A stretch of DNA of 62,874 nt from Chloroflexota bacterium (GCA_030550095.1 JAUQQA010000011.1:1-62874), one strand, 5' to 3'. Shown: positions 26,822 through 39,242, counted from the stretch's first letter. Notes: a model not told the origin generated them from the letters alone. Numbers and translations: made by a program.

Positions 26822-28867
26822 ATGAGTGCATTTTGGAGCAGCGTGTTGAGTGCAGTTCAGCTATTCAACCGCATCACGGTGACGGCGGTGCTGATCACGG
26901 CGTTCTCGCTGCTGATTTACATTGCGCTCTATAACCGCCGCAGCGAGATTGGCCGCGCCTACGCGATAGTGCTTGCATGTGTGATCGGCACAGCACTCGG
27001 CGACTTGCTGGCGCAGATCTCAGATGTGGGGAGCGATGAGCCTTGGCTGCGTTTGCAATGGGTGGGGATTGCGTTTATCCCTGCAGCTTCGCTGCACATG
27101 TCCGATGTGCTGCTGCGCGCAACAGCGGACACCTCGCCGTTGCGGCGGTTGGCACCACGGGTTGGCGCTGGGATCGGACTGGTGGTGTTTTTGCTCGTGC
27201 TCTTCACCGATTTTGTCGCGACGCCGGGCCTCTCGCGTGAGGGGTTAACGCACCTTGTGCCGGGGGTGTTGTTTTACCCGTTTACGCTGTATTACTTTGC
27301 GAGCGTGGGTTGGGCATCTTACAACGTCTTTGAGGCGCGTCGGCGCGCGCTGACCTCAACGAGCAAACGCCGCATGACCTACCTAGCGTTTGCTTTGCCT
27401 GTGCCCGCGCTGAGCATGTTCCCTTATCTACTCCCTACGGGATGGCCCTCGACGCTGCCGCTCCTTGTGCCCTGGGTGGGCATTTTGTTGGTCAACATGG
27501 GATTGGGGGCCGCGATCACATTGATGGGGTACACAGTGGCATATTTCGGCGCGATTGCACCCGATCGCGTGATCAAGCGCCGCATGGTGAAGTATCTCAT
27601 CCGCGGTCCCTTGCTCGCGGCGATGGTGATCACCGCGCTCGTGCTCAGCACGCGCATTGAGCGCTTGCTCAATTTGCCTGGTCTCTTCGTGGGGCTGATC
27701 GCCGCGGCGACGATCATCCTGCTCACACAGCTCTTCATCGTCACCCTGCAACCAACGCTCGATCGCCTGATCGCGGGCGACGATGCAGCCGAGGTGCAGC
27801 GCCTGCAACAGTTCACCGAGCGCCTGATGACCACCTCGGACCTCACTCAGTATCTCGAAAACATCCTCGTCGCGCTGTGCGATCTCCTGCGCGCGCGCAC
27901 GGCGTTCGTCACCGACTGCACGCAGGGTGGGGGCGTTCTTTGCCCACAAGCGCTGACGGTGATCGTTGGGCAAGCTGCCGAGGGCGCGAACGCGTTGCCT
28001 GTGCCGCCTCAAGCGGTGCGTTCCGCGATTCAGTTGCCCGTCGCAGCGCGGAGCGGGCAGCGCGTGTTCGAGCTGGAGCATGATTTCATCATCTGGGATG
28101 GCTACTGGCTGATCCCGTTGCGCTCGCGCGATCGACAAGAAGTGCTTGGTGTGATGGGCTTGGCGGCGCGCACTTCTGAGCCAGAGTTGCTCGATGAGGA
28201 ACGCGAGGGCGTTGCCGTGCTCATCGAGCAAGCGGCGCGCGCGCTGGAGGACGCGCTTAAGCAGCGCCGCGCCTTCGAAGCGCTGGAGCGCCTTGTGCCC
28301 GAAGCAGTGGACATGCAACGGCGTTTGGCGAGCACGGAGAACCCTGCTGCGCCGCGCCTTTCAGACTTCGAACGCATTCCTGCGCAGAGCTATGACGATT
28401 TCACGCAGATGGTGCGTGACGCGCTGAGTCAGTTTTGGGGCGGACCGAAGCTCACGGAGTCGCCATTGCTCAATCTGCGCGTCGTCGCTGAGGCGATGCA
28501 GCAAGAGAACGGCAATCCCACCAAAGCGCTGCGCCGCGTGCTCTACAACGCCATTGAGCAGCTCAAACCCGAAGGCACGCGCAGCTTCACGGCTGCGGAG
28601 TGGCTGTTCTACAACATCCTTGAGCTGAAGATCATCCAAGGCCTGAAAGTACGCGACATCGCCAAGCGCTTGGTGATGAGCGAAAGCGATCTCTACCGCA
28701 AGCAGCGTGCTGCGTTTGAAGAAGTCGCGCGCATCGTGCTGGAGATGGAGCGCGCCGCGCGCGAGCGCGAACGCCAACAGGCAGCTACAGCAAACGGCGT
28801 TACTCTGCCCTCCAGTGAAGAAAAGACAAATCCACCAGCATCCTCTGCTTCTGCCACCTGCCCGTGA
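26822..28867 (+). CDS. Multi-TM, GAF-like, helix-turn-helix sensor/regulator without kinase domain
   Basis: A 681-residue protein. The N-terminal 310 residues contain about eight hydrophobic segments, resembling the membrane sensor modules of histidine kinases. Residues about 320-490 form a GAF-like domain. There is no HisKA/HATPase. The C-terminal region has FYNILELKIIQGLKVRDIAKRL followed by MSESDLYRKQRAAFEEVARIV, a helix-turn-helix-like pattern, then a charged tail. Inference: a membrane-tethered one-component regulator. The alternative is a signalling scaffold without DNA binding. AAGGTG precedes the ATG; a TAGAAT box lies at 26797-26802. Confidence 0.65.
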   Translation: MSAFWSSVLSAVQLFNRITVTAVLITAFSLLIYIALYNRRSEIGRAYAIVLACVIGTALGDLLAQISDVGSDEPWLRLQWVGIAFIPAASLHMSDVLLRATADTSPLRRLAPRVGAGIGLVVFLLVLFTDFVATPGLSREGLTHLVPGVLFYPFTLYYFASVGWASYNVFEARRRALTSTSKRRMTYLAFALPVPALSMFPYLLPTGWPSTLPLLVPWVGILLVNMGLGAAITLMGYTVAYFGAIAPDRVIKRRMVKYLIRGPLLAAMVITALVLSTRIERLLNLPGLFVGLIAAATIILLTQLFIVTLQPTLDRLIAGDDAAEVQRLQQFTERLMTTSDLTQYLENILVALCDLLRARTAFVTDCTQGGGVLCPQALTVIVGQAAEGANALPVPPQAVRSAIQLPVAARSGQRVFELEHDFIIWDGYWLIPLRSRDRQEVLGVMGLAARTSEPELLDEEREGVAVLIEQAARALEDALKQRRAFEALERLVPEAVDMQRRLASTENPAAPRLSDFERIPAQSYDDFTQMVRDALSQFWGGPKLTESPLLNLRVVAEAMQQENGNPTKALRRVLYNAIEQLKPEGTRSFTAAEWLFYNILELKIIQGLKVRDIAKRLVMSESDLYRKQRAAFEEVARIVLEMERAARERERQQAATANGVTLPSSEEKTNPPASSASATCP

Positions 28868-28931
28868 GCGCGGCAGAGCGGACCGAGGCTTTGTTTTCGG
28901 CGCGCTTGCCTGGTTGCGCCTGCGTGCGCAC

Positions 28932-28960
28932 TTGACGAATTCACACTCTGCGTGTAGCGT
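28932..28960 (+). promoter_or_regulatory. Promoter (-35 TTGACG, 17-nt spacer, -10 TAGCGT)
   Basis: TTGACG at 28932-28937, a 17-nt spacer, then TAGCGT at 28955-28960, and 9 nt to the ATG at 28970. One of the few places with a recognisable -35 in combination with leaderless spacing. The 102-base gap upstream holds nothing else recognisable. Confidence 0.5.
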
Positions 28961-28969
28961 TAGCTCGTC

Positions 28970-29584
28970 ATGGTGCGCGATACCGTCTTAGAGCGCGATC
29001 CCGATGAGTTCACGCGCTTCACGCCTTTTAAAGGAGATGTGCTGGTCGAGCCAAATCGTTTGCATCGTTTCATTTGTGGGGTGGCGTTGCTGGTCGCGCT
29101 CGCGCTCGGCGTGAGCGGGTTGACGCTTGTCATTAACGTCTTCAGCAGCCCAGTGGGATCGCCTGAGGAGACGCTGCTGCTTGGACTGGGCGGGCTGTTG
29201 CTTGCCTTTGGCGGTGGCTTGGCATGGCGTTTCCTCAAGCCGTTTGTCTTCGCGGTGTTGGTCGCCGAAGACGTGTTGATGTGGCGCACGCCGTTCGGCT
29301 GGGTGAGCAAGCCGTGGCGCGAGGTCGAGTTCGTGATGGTGCGCCCGCACACGACGTTCGGCGCGCGCAAGGTGTATATCAAAGCGGACACCGCGCGCCT
29401 GCAGTACGGTTGGCATGACGTGACGGACTGGTACACCATCGGCCCTTGGGAATCGTTCCCTGCAGAAGAGGCAAAGGCGTTGACGCACACCATCGTGCAG
29501 CGCGCCGGCTTGCAGCGCCGTGAACCTGGCGTTTGGGTGCGCGATGACTACACCGCTGTCTCCACGGGGGTTGTGGAGTGGTGA
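28970..29584 (+). CDS. Hypothetical membrane protein with two TM segments and PH-like domain
   Basis: A 204-residue protein. Two adjacent hydrophobic segments (about residues 35-58 and 67-92) form a hairpin, and the following soluble region (DVLMWRTPFGWVSKPWREVEFVMVRPHTTF) resembles bacterial PH-like domains found after TM hairpins. Function unknown. The start is supported by the promoter 9 nt upstream. The stop overlaps a possible GTG start of the following S41 peptidase gene. Confidence 0.68.
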   Translation: MVRDTVLERDPDEFTRFTPFKGDVLVEPNRLHRFICGVALLVALALGVSGLTLVINVFSSPVGSPEETLLLGLGGLLLAFGGGLAWRFLKPFVFAVLVAEDVLMWRTPFGWVSKPWREVEFVMVRPHTTFGARKVYIKADTARLQYGWHDVTDWYTIGPWESFPAEEAKALTHTIVQRAGLQRREPGVWVRDDYTAVSTGVVEW

Positions 29585-29625
29585 GCGCGAGCGAGGTGAT
29601 TGCAGGCAAAACAAAGAGCAACAAA

Positions 29626-30957
29626 ATGGGCTGCGGTCTGGTGAGGCGCAAAAGCTGGTCGCACGGGCTGAGGGCGGGCGTGGCTGGGGTTTGCGTGTTG
29701 CTGTTCGGTGTTCTTTCTCGCGGCGCACAGGCGCAAGCAGAGGCCCCGTTCTCGAGCGCACAAGCGCGGCATGTGTTCGAGGTCACGTGGCAGATCGTCG
29801 CGGATTACCACGTGGACGCGGCGCTCGCTGCCGAGCACTGGCGCGCCATGCGTGATGTATTCGAGCCGCGCGTTCGGGCTGCGCGCACGGCAGGGGAGTT
29901 TTACGCGCTCATGCAGGCGATGGTTGCCAGCTTAAACGATGGTCACTCCGTCTTCTTGCCGCCGCGCGCGGCGCAGCTTGTGCGTGCGCATCGGAGCGGC
30001 GCACCTGGTGCGCGAATCTTTGGCTTGGCGGCAAATCTTCGCGCGATGCCCGACGGCAGCTTGCTCGTGTTGCAGGTCCCTGCGCGCGCTGAGGCTGCGC
30101 GTTGGCTCAAGCCAGGCGAACGCATCCTCGCAATTGAGGGGGTGCCGGCCTCCGCGCTTGGTGCAACCGCGGCGCTGTTCGACGCGCGCGCGCAGGTGCA
30201 TCTCACACTCGTGGATGCCCAAGGGCGCACGCGTACGGCGACCGTTCCCAAAGAGTTATTTGACGCCAGCCAATTCCCGCCGCCTGTGCTTGCGCAGCGC
30301 CTTGAGGGTGAGATCGGCTACTTGGCGCTGTATGACTTCGCCGCGTTTGGCGGCTCGGCGTATGCGCGCGATGCCCTCACGCGGCTCACGCGCCGCAAAC
30401 CGATCAGCGGCTTGATCATTGACGTGCGCGCCAACGAGGGCGGTGTGATGGGACAAATGCTCGACGTGCTCGGTATGTTTTTAGAAGGCGGTGATGCTGG
30501 CGCGCATGTGGATCGCGAGGGTAACGCGAGCTTGTATCAGGTGCCGACTGGTCGCTTGTTGCCCGCGCTACGCGGTGTGCCCATTGTGGTGCTCGTCGGC
30601 GCGACGACGCAGAGCGCCGCCGAGATCTTTGCGGCTGTGTTGCAGGCACATGGTCGGGCGCGTGTGGTGGGGACGCCGACGCCGGGCAACACCGAGTTAG
30701 TGCGTCCGTTTCGTTTGCCTGATGGCTCAAGTGTGTGGCTTGCGGTCGCTGCGTATCGGGCGCCGAGCGGGCAGATGTTAGAAGGCACTGGCGTGGTGCC
30801 TGATGTGATCGTCGAGGCGCCGTGGTGGCGCTTTGCGCTAGAAGATGACCCGCAGCTTGCGGCGGCTGTGCGCGTGGTGCGCGCCTTGCGCGCAGCACCT
30901 GCGCCCTCACCACTCGCGGAGGATCAGCGCGTTCATCGCAGCACGCTCGGGCAGTGA
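29626..30957 (+). CDS. S41-family peptidase-like exported protein with atypical active site
   Basis: A 443-residue exported protein with an N-terminal signal sequence (VAGVCVLLFGVLSRGAQAQA). A degenerate PDZ-like region follows (about residues 120-200), then the S41 core: IIDVRANEGG and GATTQSAAEIFAAVLQAHGRA with the catalytic Ser. The usual Lys-containing GKG motif is replaced by TPGNTE, so the Ser-Lys dyad is incomplete. The GNTE-type loop may mark a subfamily using another base. An overlapping GTG at 29581 is an alternative start that would add 15 residues before the signal sequence. The end overlaps the convergent M20 gene by 51 bases. Confidence 0.75.
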   Translation: MGCGLVRRKSWSHGLRAGVAGVCVLLFGVLSRGAQAQAEAPFSSAQARHVFEVTWQIVADYHVDAALAAEHWRAMRDVFEPRVRAARTAGEFYALMQAMVASLNDGHSVFLPPRAAQLVRAHRSGAPGARIFGLAANLRAMPDGSLLVLQVPARAEAARWLKPGERILAIEGVPASALGATAALFDARAQVHLTLVDAQGRTRTATVPKELFDASQFPPPVLAQRLEGEIGYLALYDFAAFGGSAYARDALTRLTRRKPISGLIIDVRANEGGVMGQMLDVLGMFLEGGDAGAHVDREGNASLYQVPTGRLLPALRGVPIVVLVGATTQSAAEIFAAVLQAHGRARVVGTPTPGNTELVRPFRLPDGSSVWLAVAAYRAPSGQMLEGTGVVPDVIVEAPWWRFALEDDPQLAAAVRVVRALRAAPAPSPLAEDQRVHRSTLGQ

Positions 30958-32028
30958 GCTGAGCACCACGTGCTCGTCCACCGCGTGTAGCCCATCGCCG
31001 ACGGCGCCGAGACCGTCCATCGTCGGCGCGATGGGCGCGGTGAAGGCGGCGTCGCTGCCAGCGCCGCTGGGGCCATGATCGAGCGCGAGGATCGGCGCAG
31101 CGATCTGCTTGAGGCGCTCGAAGATCGCCAGGCGCTCAGCGTTGCACTCCATCGGCGGTCGGTCGAACCCGCCGCTGATCTCCAAGCGCGCGCCGGGCAG
31201 CACAGGTTGCAAGGCATGGATCTGCGCCGTGATCCACTCCGCGTCAGCGAGCGTGTTCGCGCGCGCGTCCACGTGAATCTCGCAGCGATCGGGGATCACG
31301 TTGCGCGCAACCCCGCCGTGGATCAAGCTGACGGTGGTCGCAATGCCGCGCGCGTAATCGGTGAGCGCTTGGACGCGCAAGATGTGGTGTGCGATCTCTT
31401 GGATCGCGTTGATGCCGCGCTGGTGATCGCCGCCGGCATGCGCGGCGCGCCCGTGCGCAACGATCACGAACTCAGCCACGCCTCGGCGCGAGGACTTCAA
31501 GCGCCCATCGGGCAGCGCCGGCTCCATCACCATCACAAGAGCAGCGCCGCGCGCGGTTTCCTCGATCAAAGCGCGCGAGGTGGTGCTGCCGATCTCTTCG
31601 TCGCTCGTGAACAAGACGCGGATCTCGCGGTTGGGCATCTCGCCGAACGCTTGCAGGACGTGCAGCGCGTAGAACGTGATGACGTGGCTGGCTTTCATGT
31701 CGAACGCGCCAGGGCCGTAGAGCTTGCCGTCTTCGATCTTGAAGCGCTCGGCGAAGGCGCCGCGCGGGTGCACGGTGTCGGTGTGCAAGATCATCGCAAT
31801 GGGCGAGCCTGCGCCTGCGTTGAACACGCCGAGCACGTGATCGCCAGCGGTGGTTTGCGGGTAGCGCGTGATGCGCGCGCCGAGGCGCTCCAGCTCGGCG
31901 CTCACGGCGTCAGCCATTGCATCCAAGCCTGCTTTATCGGCGCTGAAGGATTCGATGCTCACCAGGCGGGTGAGCAGCTCGGTCATCTCGGGGAGTTTGT
32001 CGGTGAGATAGCGGAGGTAAGGGTGCAT
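30907..32028 (-). CDS. M20-family metallopeptidase (glutamate carboxypeptidase-like)
   Basis: A 373-residue zinc-dependent amidase/carboxypeptidase. Metal ligands are visible in LHTDTVHP (His), GPGAFDMKAS (Asp), TSDEEIGS (catalytic Glu and metal Glu) and VMEPAL (Glu). A dimerisation domain lies between (GRAAHAGGDHQRGINA). It resembles carboxypeptidase G2 and related hydrolases releasing C-terminal glutamate, but the substrate is not certain. Last gene of the bglA-ppc-yvcK-M20 cluster, 3 nt after yvcK. Confidence 0.87.
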   Translation of the reverse strand: MHPYLRYLTDKLPEMTELLTRLVSIESFSADKAGLDAMADAVSAELERLGARITRYPQTTAGDHVLGVFNAGAGSPIAMILHTDTVHPRGAFAERFKIEDGKLYGPGAFDMKASHVITFYALHVLQAFGEMPNREIRVLFTSDEEIGSTTSRALIEETARGAALVMVMEPALPDGRLKSSRRGVAEFVIVAHGRAAHAGGDHQRGINAIQEIAHHILRVQALTDYARGIATTVSLIHGGVARNVIPDRCEIHVDARANTLADAEWITAQIHALQPVLPGARLEISGGFDRPPMECNAERLAIFERLKQIAAPILALDHGPSGAGSDAAFTAPIAPTMDGLGAVGDGLHAVDEHVVLSSLPERAAMNALILREW

Positions 32029-32031
32029 GGC

Positions 32032-33336
32032 TCAAACATGACTCAAGAGATCGAGGATGGCGCGGGCGAGCTTGTCGGGGTGATGTTGGAGCGGCGCTTG
32101 CTCGTCCACGAGATCGGCGGTGATCACGCGGGCGCGGCTCCCGACGATGCGATCCTCAGGCAAGACAACGCTCACGCCGCTGGGCAAGGCGCTGGCGGAC
32201 GGCAGGCGATGGTTTGCCAGAACAACATCGATCACACCGGCGCCAAGGTGTCGCTCTAAGGCGCGCACGTGATCGCTGAGCGTGAAGCCGTCTGTCTCGC
32301 CCCGCTCGGTCGCAACGTTGCTCACGTACACGCGCAGCGCGCGGGTCTGTCGCAGCGCCTCGGCAATGCCAGGCACAAGCACGTTGGGCATGACGCTGGT
32401 GAACAGGCTGCCTGGTCCGAGCACAACTACATCTGCGTCGAGGATCGCCTTGACCGCGTCGGGATACGCTGGTGGATCGGATGGCTCTAGCCAAACGCGG
32501 GCGATCGGCGCGCCGACTGTGCCGATGGCGGATTCGCCGCGCGTCCATTGCACTGCGCCCTCGCTTTCTGGCTCATACTCAGCACATAGCGTGACGTTGG
32601 TGAGTGTGCTGGGCAAGATGCGCCCTTGGCTGGCGACCACTTTGCTGGATTCTGCCACGGCGCGCTCGAAGCTGCCGGTCAGCTCTGCGAGCGCCACGAT
32701 GAACAAGTTGCCAAACGAGTGGCCGCTCAAGCCGTTGCTGTTGCCGCCGAAGCGATACTGCATGAGTTGGGTGACGAGCGACTCTTCGTCGGCAAGCGCG
32801 GCGATGCACATGCGGAAGTCGCCTGGTGGCAGCGTGCCCAACTCACGCCGCAGGCGTCCTGAACTGCCGCCGTCGTCTGCGACGGTGACGATCGCAGTGA
32901 TGTTCGCGGTGTAGCGCTTCAAGCCGCGCAGGAGCGTCGCTTGTCCATGCCCGCCGCCGATCGCGACCACGCGCGGCCCCTGTGCGGCAAGGTGCTGGCG
33001 CACAAGCCGCCGCAAGATGGACTGCGTGTCGCTGCCGCTCGCCGCGCGCACCAGCACCTCATTGAGGCGGTAAAGACCAAGCAGGAACATCGTTAGCCCA
33101 ACGCCAAGAAGCAGCGCTGCGCGCAATGGGCGCGGGATGAACTGAAGCGTGAGCCAGTAAAAGAACGAGGGCAGCGGCGCCTCGCGGTAAATCGCTGTGA
33201 GCGCGATCCCGATCCCAAGCCCCATCACAACCGTGCCGGTAAGCAAGAGCAGCAACCAGCGCTTGAGCTTCAATCCAGGGAGCAGCAAGCGCAGCTGGCT
33301 TGGTTTTGACCAGGGCAGAGAACGCGACTTGCGCAT
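32032..33336 (-). CDS. yvcK: YvcK/CofD-like family protein (gluconeogenesis factor) with N-terminal membrane segments
   Basis: A 434-residue protein. Two hydrophobic segments (about residues 25-50 and 70-90) precede the CofD-like domain, with VVAIGGGHGQATLLRGLKRY, TVADDGGSSGRLRRELG and VVLGPGSLFTSVMPNVLV. YvcK of Bacillus is a UDP-sugar-binding protein needed for growth on gluconeogenic carbon and for envelope homeostasis. The membrane-anchored form is common outside Bacilli. GAGGT precedes the start. Being downstream of PEP carboxylase fits a role in central carbon balance. Confidence 0.9.
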   Translation of the reverse strand: MRKSRSLPWSKPSQLRLLLPGLKLKRWLLLLLTGTVVMGLGIGIALTAIYREAPLPSFFYWLTLQFIPRPLRAALLLGVGLTMFLLGLYRLNEVLVRAASGSDTQSILRRLVRQHLAAQGPRVVAIGGGHGQATLLRGLKRYTANITAIVTVADDGGSSGRLRRELGTLPPGDFRMCIAALADEESLVTQLMQYRFGGNSNGLSGHSFGNLFIVALAELTGSFERAVAESSKVVASQGRILPSTLTNVTLCAEYEPESEGAVQWTRGESAIGTVGAPIARVWLEPSDPPAYPDAVKAILDADVVVLGPGSLFTSVMPNVLVPGIAEALRQTRALRVYVSNVATERGETDGFTLSDHVRALERHLGAGVIDVVLANHRLPSASALPSGVSVVLPEDRIVGSRARVITADLVDEQAPLQHHPDKLARAILDLLSHV

Positions 33337-33359
33337 GTGTGGACCTCGTGTTTGTGCAA

Positions 33360-36173
<2,814 letters not shown>

Positions 36174-36176
36174 CCC

Positions 36177-37496
36177 TCACACCAAGCCGTTGTTGGCGAT
36201 CACCTCTCGATAGAAGTATCCGCTATCCTTGATCAACCGCGCTTGGGTGGTGTAATCCACGCGCACCAGCCCAAAGAACTGCTGATAGCCCCAATCCCAC
36301 TCGAAGTTGTCGAGCAGCGACCAAACGAAGTAGCCGCGCACGTCTGCGCCGTCTTGAATCGCGCGGTGCACGGCGGCGATGTGGGCGCGCAGGTAAGCAA
36401 CGCGGCGCTCATCGTGCACGTGCCCGTCCACCACCGTGTCCTCAAACGAGGCGCCGTTCTCGGTGATGTAGATCGGCAGTTGTCCGCGCGTGTCGTGGTG
36501 TAGGCGCATCAACAGTGCGTATAGCCCTTGCGGGCGGATCTGCCATCCCATCAGCGTGTACTCGGGGTTGTCGTCGTTTACCACGCCGCGCTCGGCGCTG
36601 ATCAATGTGGCGGTGTAGTAGTTGACGCCGAGGAAATCGAGGCGCGTGGCAATCGTGGCGAGGTCGCCAGCGCGGATCTCCACCGCGCCCCCGAGTTGCT
36701 CCAGCACGCGCGCGTTGTAGGCGCCGGTGAAGATCGGCTCAGCGAAAGGTTCGTAGAGCCAATCGGGTGCCTCGGCGGCTGCTTTTCGGTCGGCTTCGCT
36801 GTCGGTGGCGGGCAGGTTTGGCGCGAAGTTCAGCGTGATGCCGACGCGCGTTTGGGCGTCGCCGGCGGCGCGGATGGCTTGCGTCGCCATGCCGTGCGCA
36901 AGCAGCAGATGATGTGCAGCGCGTGCCGCGAGCGTGCGATCGCGGTATCCTGGCGCGTGCTTGCCGAGTTCATAGCCGAGGTAGGCGCTGCACCATGGCT
37001 CGTTGAGCGTGATCCAATCCTTTACGCGGTCGCCGAGCGCGCGCACCATCACGGCGGCATAGTCTGCAAACCAACCTGCGCTGTCGCGGTTGGTCCAGCC
37101 GCCTTGCGCGTTCAGCGCGCTTGGCAAGTCCCAATGGTAGAGCGTGACGAAAGGGCGAATGCCTGCCTCAAGCAATGCGTCCACGAGGCGTTGGTAAAAA
37201 TCCAAGCCCTTTTGGTTGATCGCGCCGCGCCCTTGTGGCAGCACACGTGGCCAGGCAACGGAAAAGCGATAAGCCTGCACGCCAAGCGAGCGCATCAGCG
37301 CCACATCTTCGGCGTAGCGGTGGTAATGATCGCAGGCGATGCTGCCGTCGCTGCCATCTCGAATCGCGCCCTTGATGCGGCAAAAATCATCCCAGATGGA
37401 AGGCCCGCGCCCGTCCTCGTGGACGGCGCCTTCGATTTGGTAGGCTGAGGTCGCTGTGCCCCAAAGAAAGCCTGGTGGAAAGAGTTGCTTGCTCAT
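36177..37496 (-). CDS. bglA: Beta-glucosidase (glycoside hydrolase family 1)
   Basis: A 439-residue GH1 retaining glycosidase. The acid/base is Glu166 in ITLNEPWCSAYLG and the nucleophile Glu346 in YITENGASFED. The start FPPGFLWGTATSAYQIEGAV is the classical N-terminal signature. No signal peptide, so it acts on imported beta-glucosides in the cytosol. First gene of a four-gene minus-strand cluster. A TAAACT box lies 18 nt upstream of the ATG, divergent from nagZ. Confidence 0.94.
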   Translation of the reverse strand: MSKQLFPPGFLWGTATSAYQIEGAVHEDGRGPSIWDDFCRIKGAIRDGSDGSIACDHYHRYAEDVALMRSLGVQAYRFSVAWPRVLPQGRGAINQKGLDFYQRLVDALLEAGIRPFVTLYHWDLPSALNAQGGWTNRDSAGWFADYAAVMVRALGDRVKDWITLNEPWCSAYLGYELGKHAPGYRDRTLAARAAHHLLLAHGMATQAIRAAGDAQTRVGITLNFAPNLPATDSEADRKAAAEAPDWLYEPFAEPIFTGAYNARVLEQLGGAVEIRAGDLATIATRLDFLGVNYYTATLISAERGVVNDDNPEYTLMGWQIRPQGLYALLMRLHHDTRGQLPIYITENGASFEDTVVDGHVHDERRVAYLRAHIAAVHRAIQDGADVRGYFVWSLLDNFEWDWGYQQFFGLVRVDYTTQARLIKDSGYFYREVIANNGLV

Positions 37497-37552
37497 TGTG
37501 CTGCAATGGGAGTAAGTTTACGGTAGCGCAGCGCGCTGCGAAAACAAAGCCG

Positions 37553-37558
37553 TACAAT
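37553..37558 (+). promoter_or_regulatory. -10 element of leaderless-type promoter (nagZ)
   Basis: TACAAT followed by 6 nt and a GTG at 37565. It fixes the nagZ start at this GTG; a longer in-frame extension to 37475 would precede the promoter and overlap the divergent bglA start. Confidence 0.6.
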
Positions 37559-37564
37559 CGCCGC

Positions 37565-39232
37565 GTGATCAGGCACCCTTTGCGCGCATGGCTGGCGGTT
37601 GGGTGCGCGATGATGCTGCCAATGAACGCGCTTGCTCCTGTGACCTCAGACCCCGCGCTTGCGCGCGCCGAGTCCATTCTGGCGCGTATGACGCTCGATC
37701 AGAAGGTCGGGCAACTCTTTTTGGTCTCCTTCAGCGGTCCCACGCTTTCACCTGCGCTGCGGCGCATGATCGCCGAGCATCACATCGGCGGCGTGGTTTT
37801 GTTCAAGATCGCGGGCAATGTGATCAGCGCGCAGCAAGTGGCGCAGTTGATCAACGACGCGCAGAGGCTGGCAACGCGCAGCGGCGCGGGTGTGCCGCTG
37901 TTCATCGCTGTTGACGAGGAGGGTGGGCGCGTCTCACGGTTGCCGCCAGCTGCGCCGCGCTTTCCCTCGGCAATGGCGCTCGGCGCAACGGGCTCTGAGG
38001 CAAACGCGCGCGAAGCAGCGCTTGCGATTGCGAGCATGTTGCGTGCGCTTGGCATCAACGTGAACCTCGCGCCAGTGCTCGATGTGAACGACAACCCCGA
38101 TAACCCCGTGATCGGCACGCGCGCCTTTGGCGACGACCCAGCGCTTGTGGCGCGGCTTGGTGTGGCGATGATGCGCGCCTACCGCGAGGCTGGTATCCTC
38201 CCAGTGGCGAAACACTTCCCTGGGCACGGCGGCACGGCAGCAGATTCGCATCACACCCTGCCGAGCGTGACGCGCGCCGAGGCAGAGACGTGGCGTGTGG
38301 ATCTCTCACCGTTTGCGCGTGCCATTGCCGAAGGCGCCGACGCGATCATGACCGCCCACGTTGTGCACACGGCGCTCGATGCTGAACACCCGGCGACGTT
38401 TTCGCCGCGCATTCTGCACACCGTGCTGCGCGGACGGATGGGCTTTCGCGGTTTGGTGATGAGCGATTCGCTGCTGATGCGCGGCGCGGTCAACGAGCGG
38501 CGCACGCTGGCGCAGGCGTTGGTGGATGCCCTGATGGCGGGCGCGGATGTTTTGGCTATCGGCGCCGACCCAGGCTATGAGCAATTGGCACAGCCCGATG
38601 CGTATCGCGCTTTGCGAGAGGCCGCGCTGGCGGACCCAGCGGTAATGCAGCGCGTCAACGAGGCAGTGCGACGCATCTTGTGGGTCAAAGCGCGTTACGG
38701 CGTGCTCGATTGGCAGCCGGTTGATCCATTGGCCGCCGAGCAAGCGCTGCGCGATCCACAGAAGCACGCGCTGGCGCAGCGCCTTGCCCGTGAAGCCGTG
38801 ACGTTGTTTCGCGATCCGCACCACCTTCTTAAGGAGCGTGCGCTTGCGCGGCAAACGTTGCTTGTGCTCCCGCTTGATGAGCCTGCTGAATCGCTCTGGC
38901 AATCGCTGCGCGCGCGTCATCCCAAGGTTCAGCGTGTGGACACATCCACGCTTGCGCGCCGACTCGGCGATGATCCCGACGCCGTTGTGATTGCTGTGCT
39001 TGCCACGCCGCGCCCTTCTGCGCAAGTGTTGGCGCAGGTTGCTGCGCTCCCTGCAGAGCGTACGATTGTGGTCAGTCCTGCGCAACCGTTTCTTGCGCGC
39101 AAGCTGCCACGCGCGCTTGCGTTTCTCACGGCGTTTGATGACGGGCCTTTTGCGGTGGAGGCGCTTGCAGAAGTGCTCAGCGGGCAGCGTTTGCCGCGCC
39201 GCCAGGTTCACCTTTCAACGCTTGCGCCGTGA
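37565..39232 (+). CDS. nagZ: Beta-N-acetylhexosaminidase (glycoside hydrolase family 3, NagZ-like), exported
   Basis: A 555-residue GH3 enzyme that removes N-acetylglucosamine from muropeptides or chitooligosaccharides. The flexible catalytic loop KHFPGHGGTAADSHHTLP (His general acid/base of NagZ) and the nucleophile Asp in LVMSDSLLM are present, as is VDEEGGRVSRL. The N-terminus (about 22 hydrophobic residues, AWLAVGCAMMLPMNALA) is a probable signal sequence, unlike cytosolic NagZ of enterobacteria. A C-terminal domain of about 180 residues follows. GTG start set by the TACAAT box. Confidence 0.9.
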   Translation: MIRHPLRAWLAVGCAMMLPMNALAPVTSDPALARAESILARMTLDQKVGQLFLVSFSGPTLSPALRRMIAEHHIGGVVLFKIAGNVISAQQVAQLINDAQRLATRSGAGVPLFIAVDEEGGRVSRLPPAAPRFPSAMALGATGSEANAREAALAIASMLRALGINVNLAPVLDVNDNPDNPVIGTRAFGDDPALVARLGVAMMRAYREAGILPVAKHFPGHGGTAADSHHTLPSVTRAEAETWRVDLSPFARAIAEGADAIMTAHVVHTALDAEHPATFSPRILHTVLRGRMGFRGLVMSDSLLMRGAVNERRTLAQALVDALMAGADVLAIGADPGYEQLAQPDAYRALREAALADPAVMQRVNEAVRRILWVKARYGVLDWQPVDPLAAEQALRDPQKHALAQRLAREAVTLFRDPHHLLKERALARQTLLVLPLDEPAESLWQSLRARHPKVQRVDTSTLARRLGDDPDAVVIAVLATPRPSAQVLAQVAALPAERTIVVSPAQPFLARKLPRALAFLTAFDDGPFAVEALAEVLSGQRLPRRQVHLSTLAP

Positions 39233-39242
39233 TGAGGGTGTC

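Noticed and set aside
38991-39242. N-terminal extension of the PP2C-like gene into nagZ
   Set aside because: It overlaps the conserved nagZ reading frame; the ATG at 39243 has its own GAGGG site.
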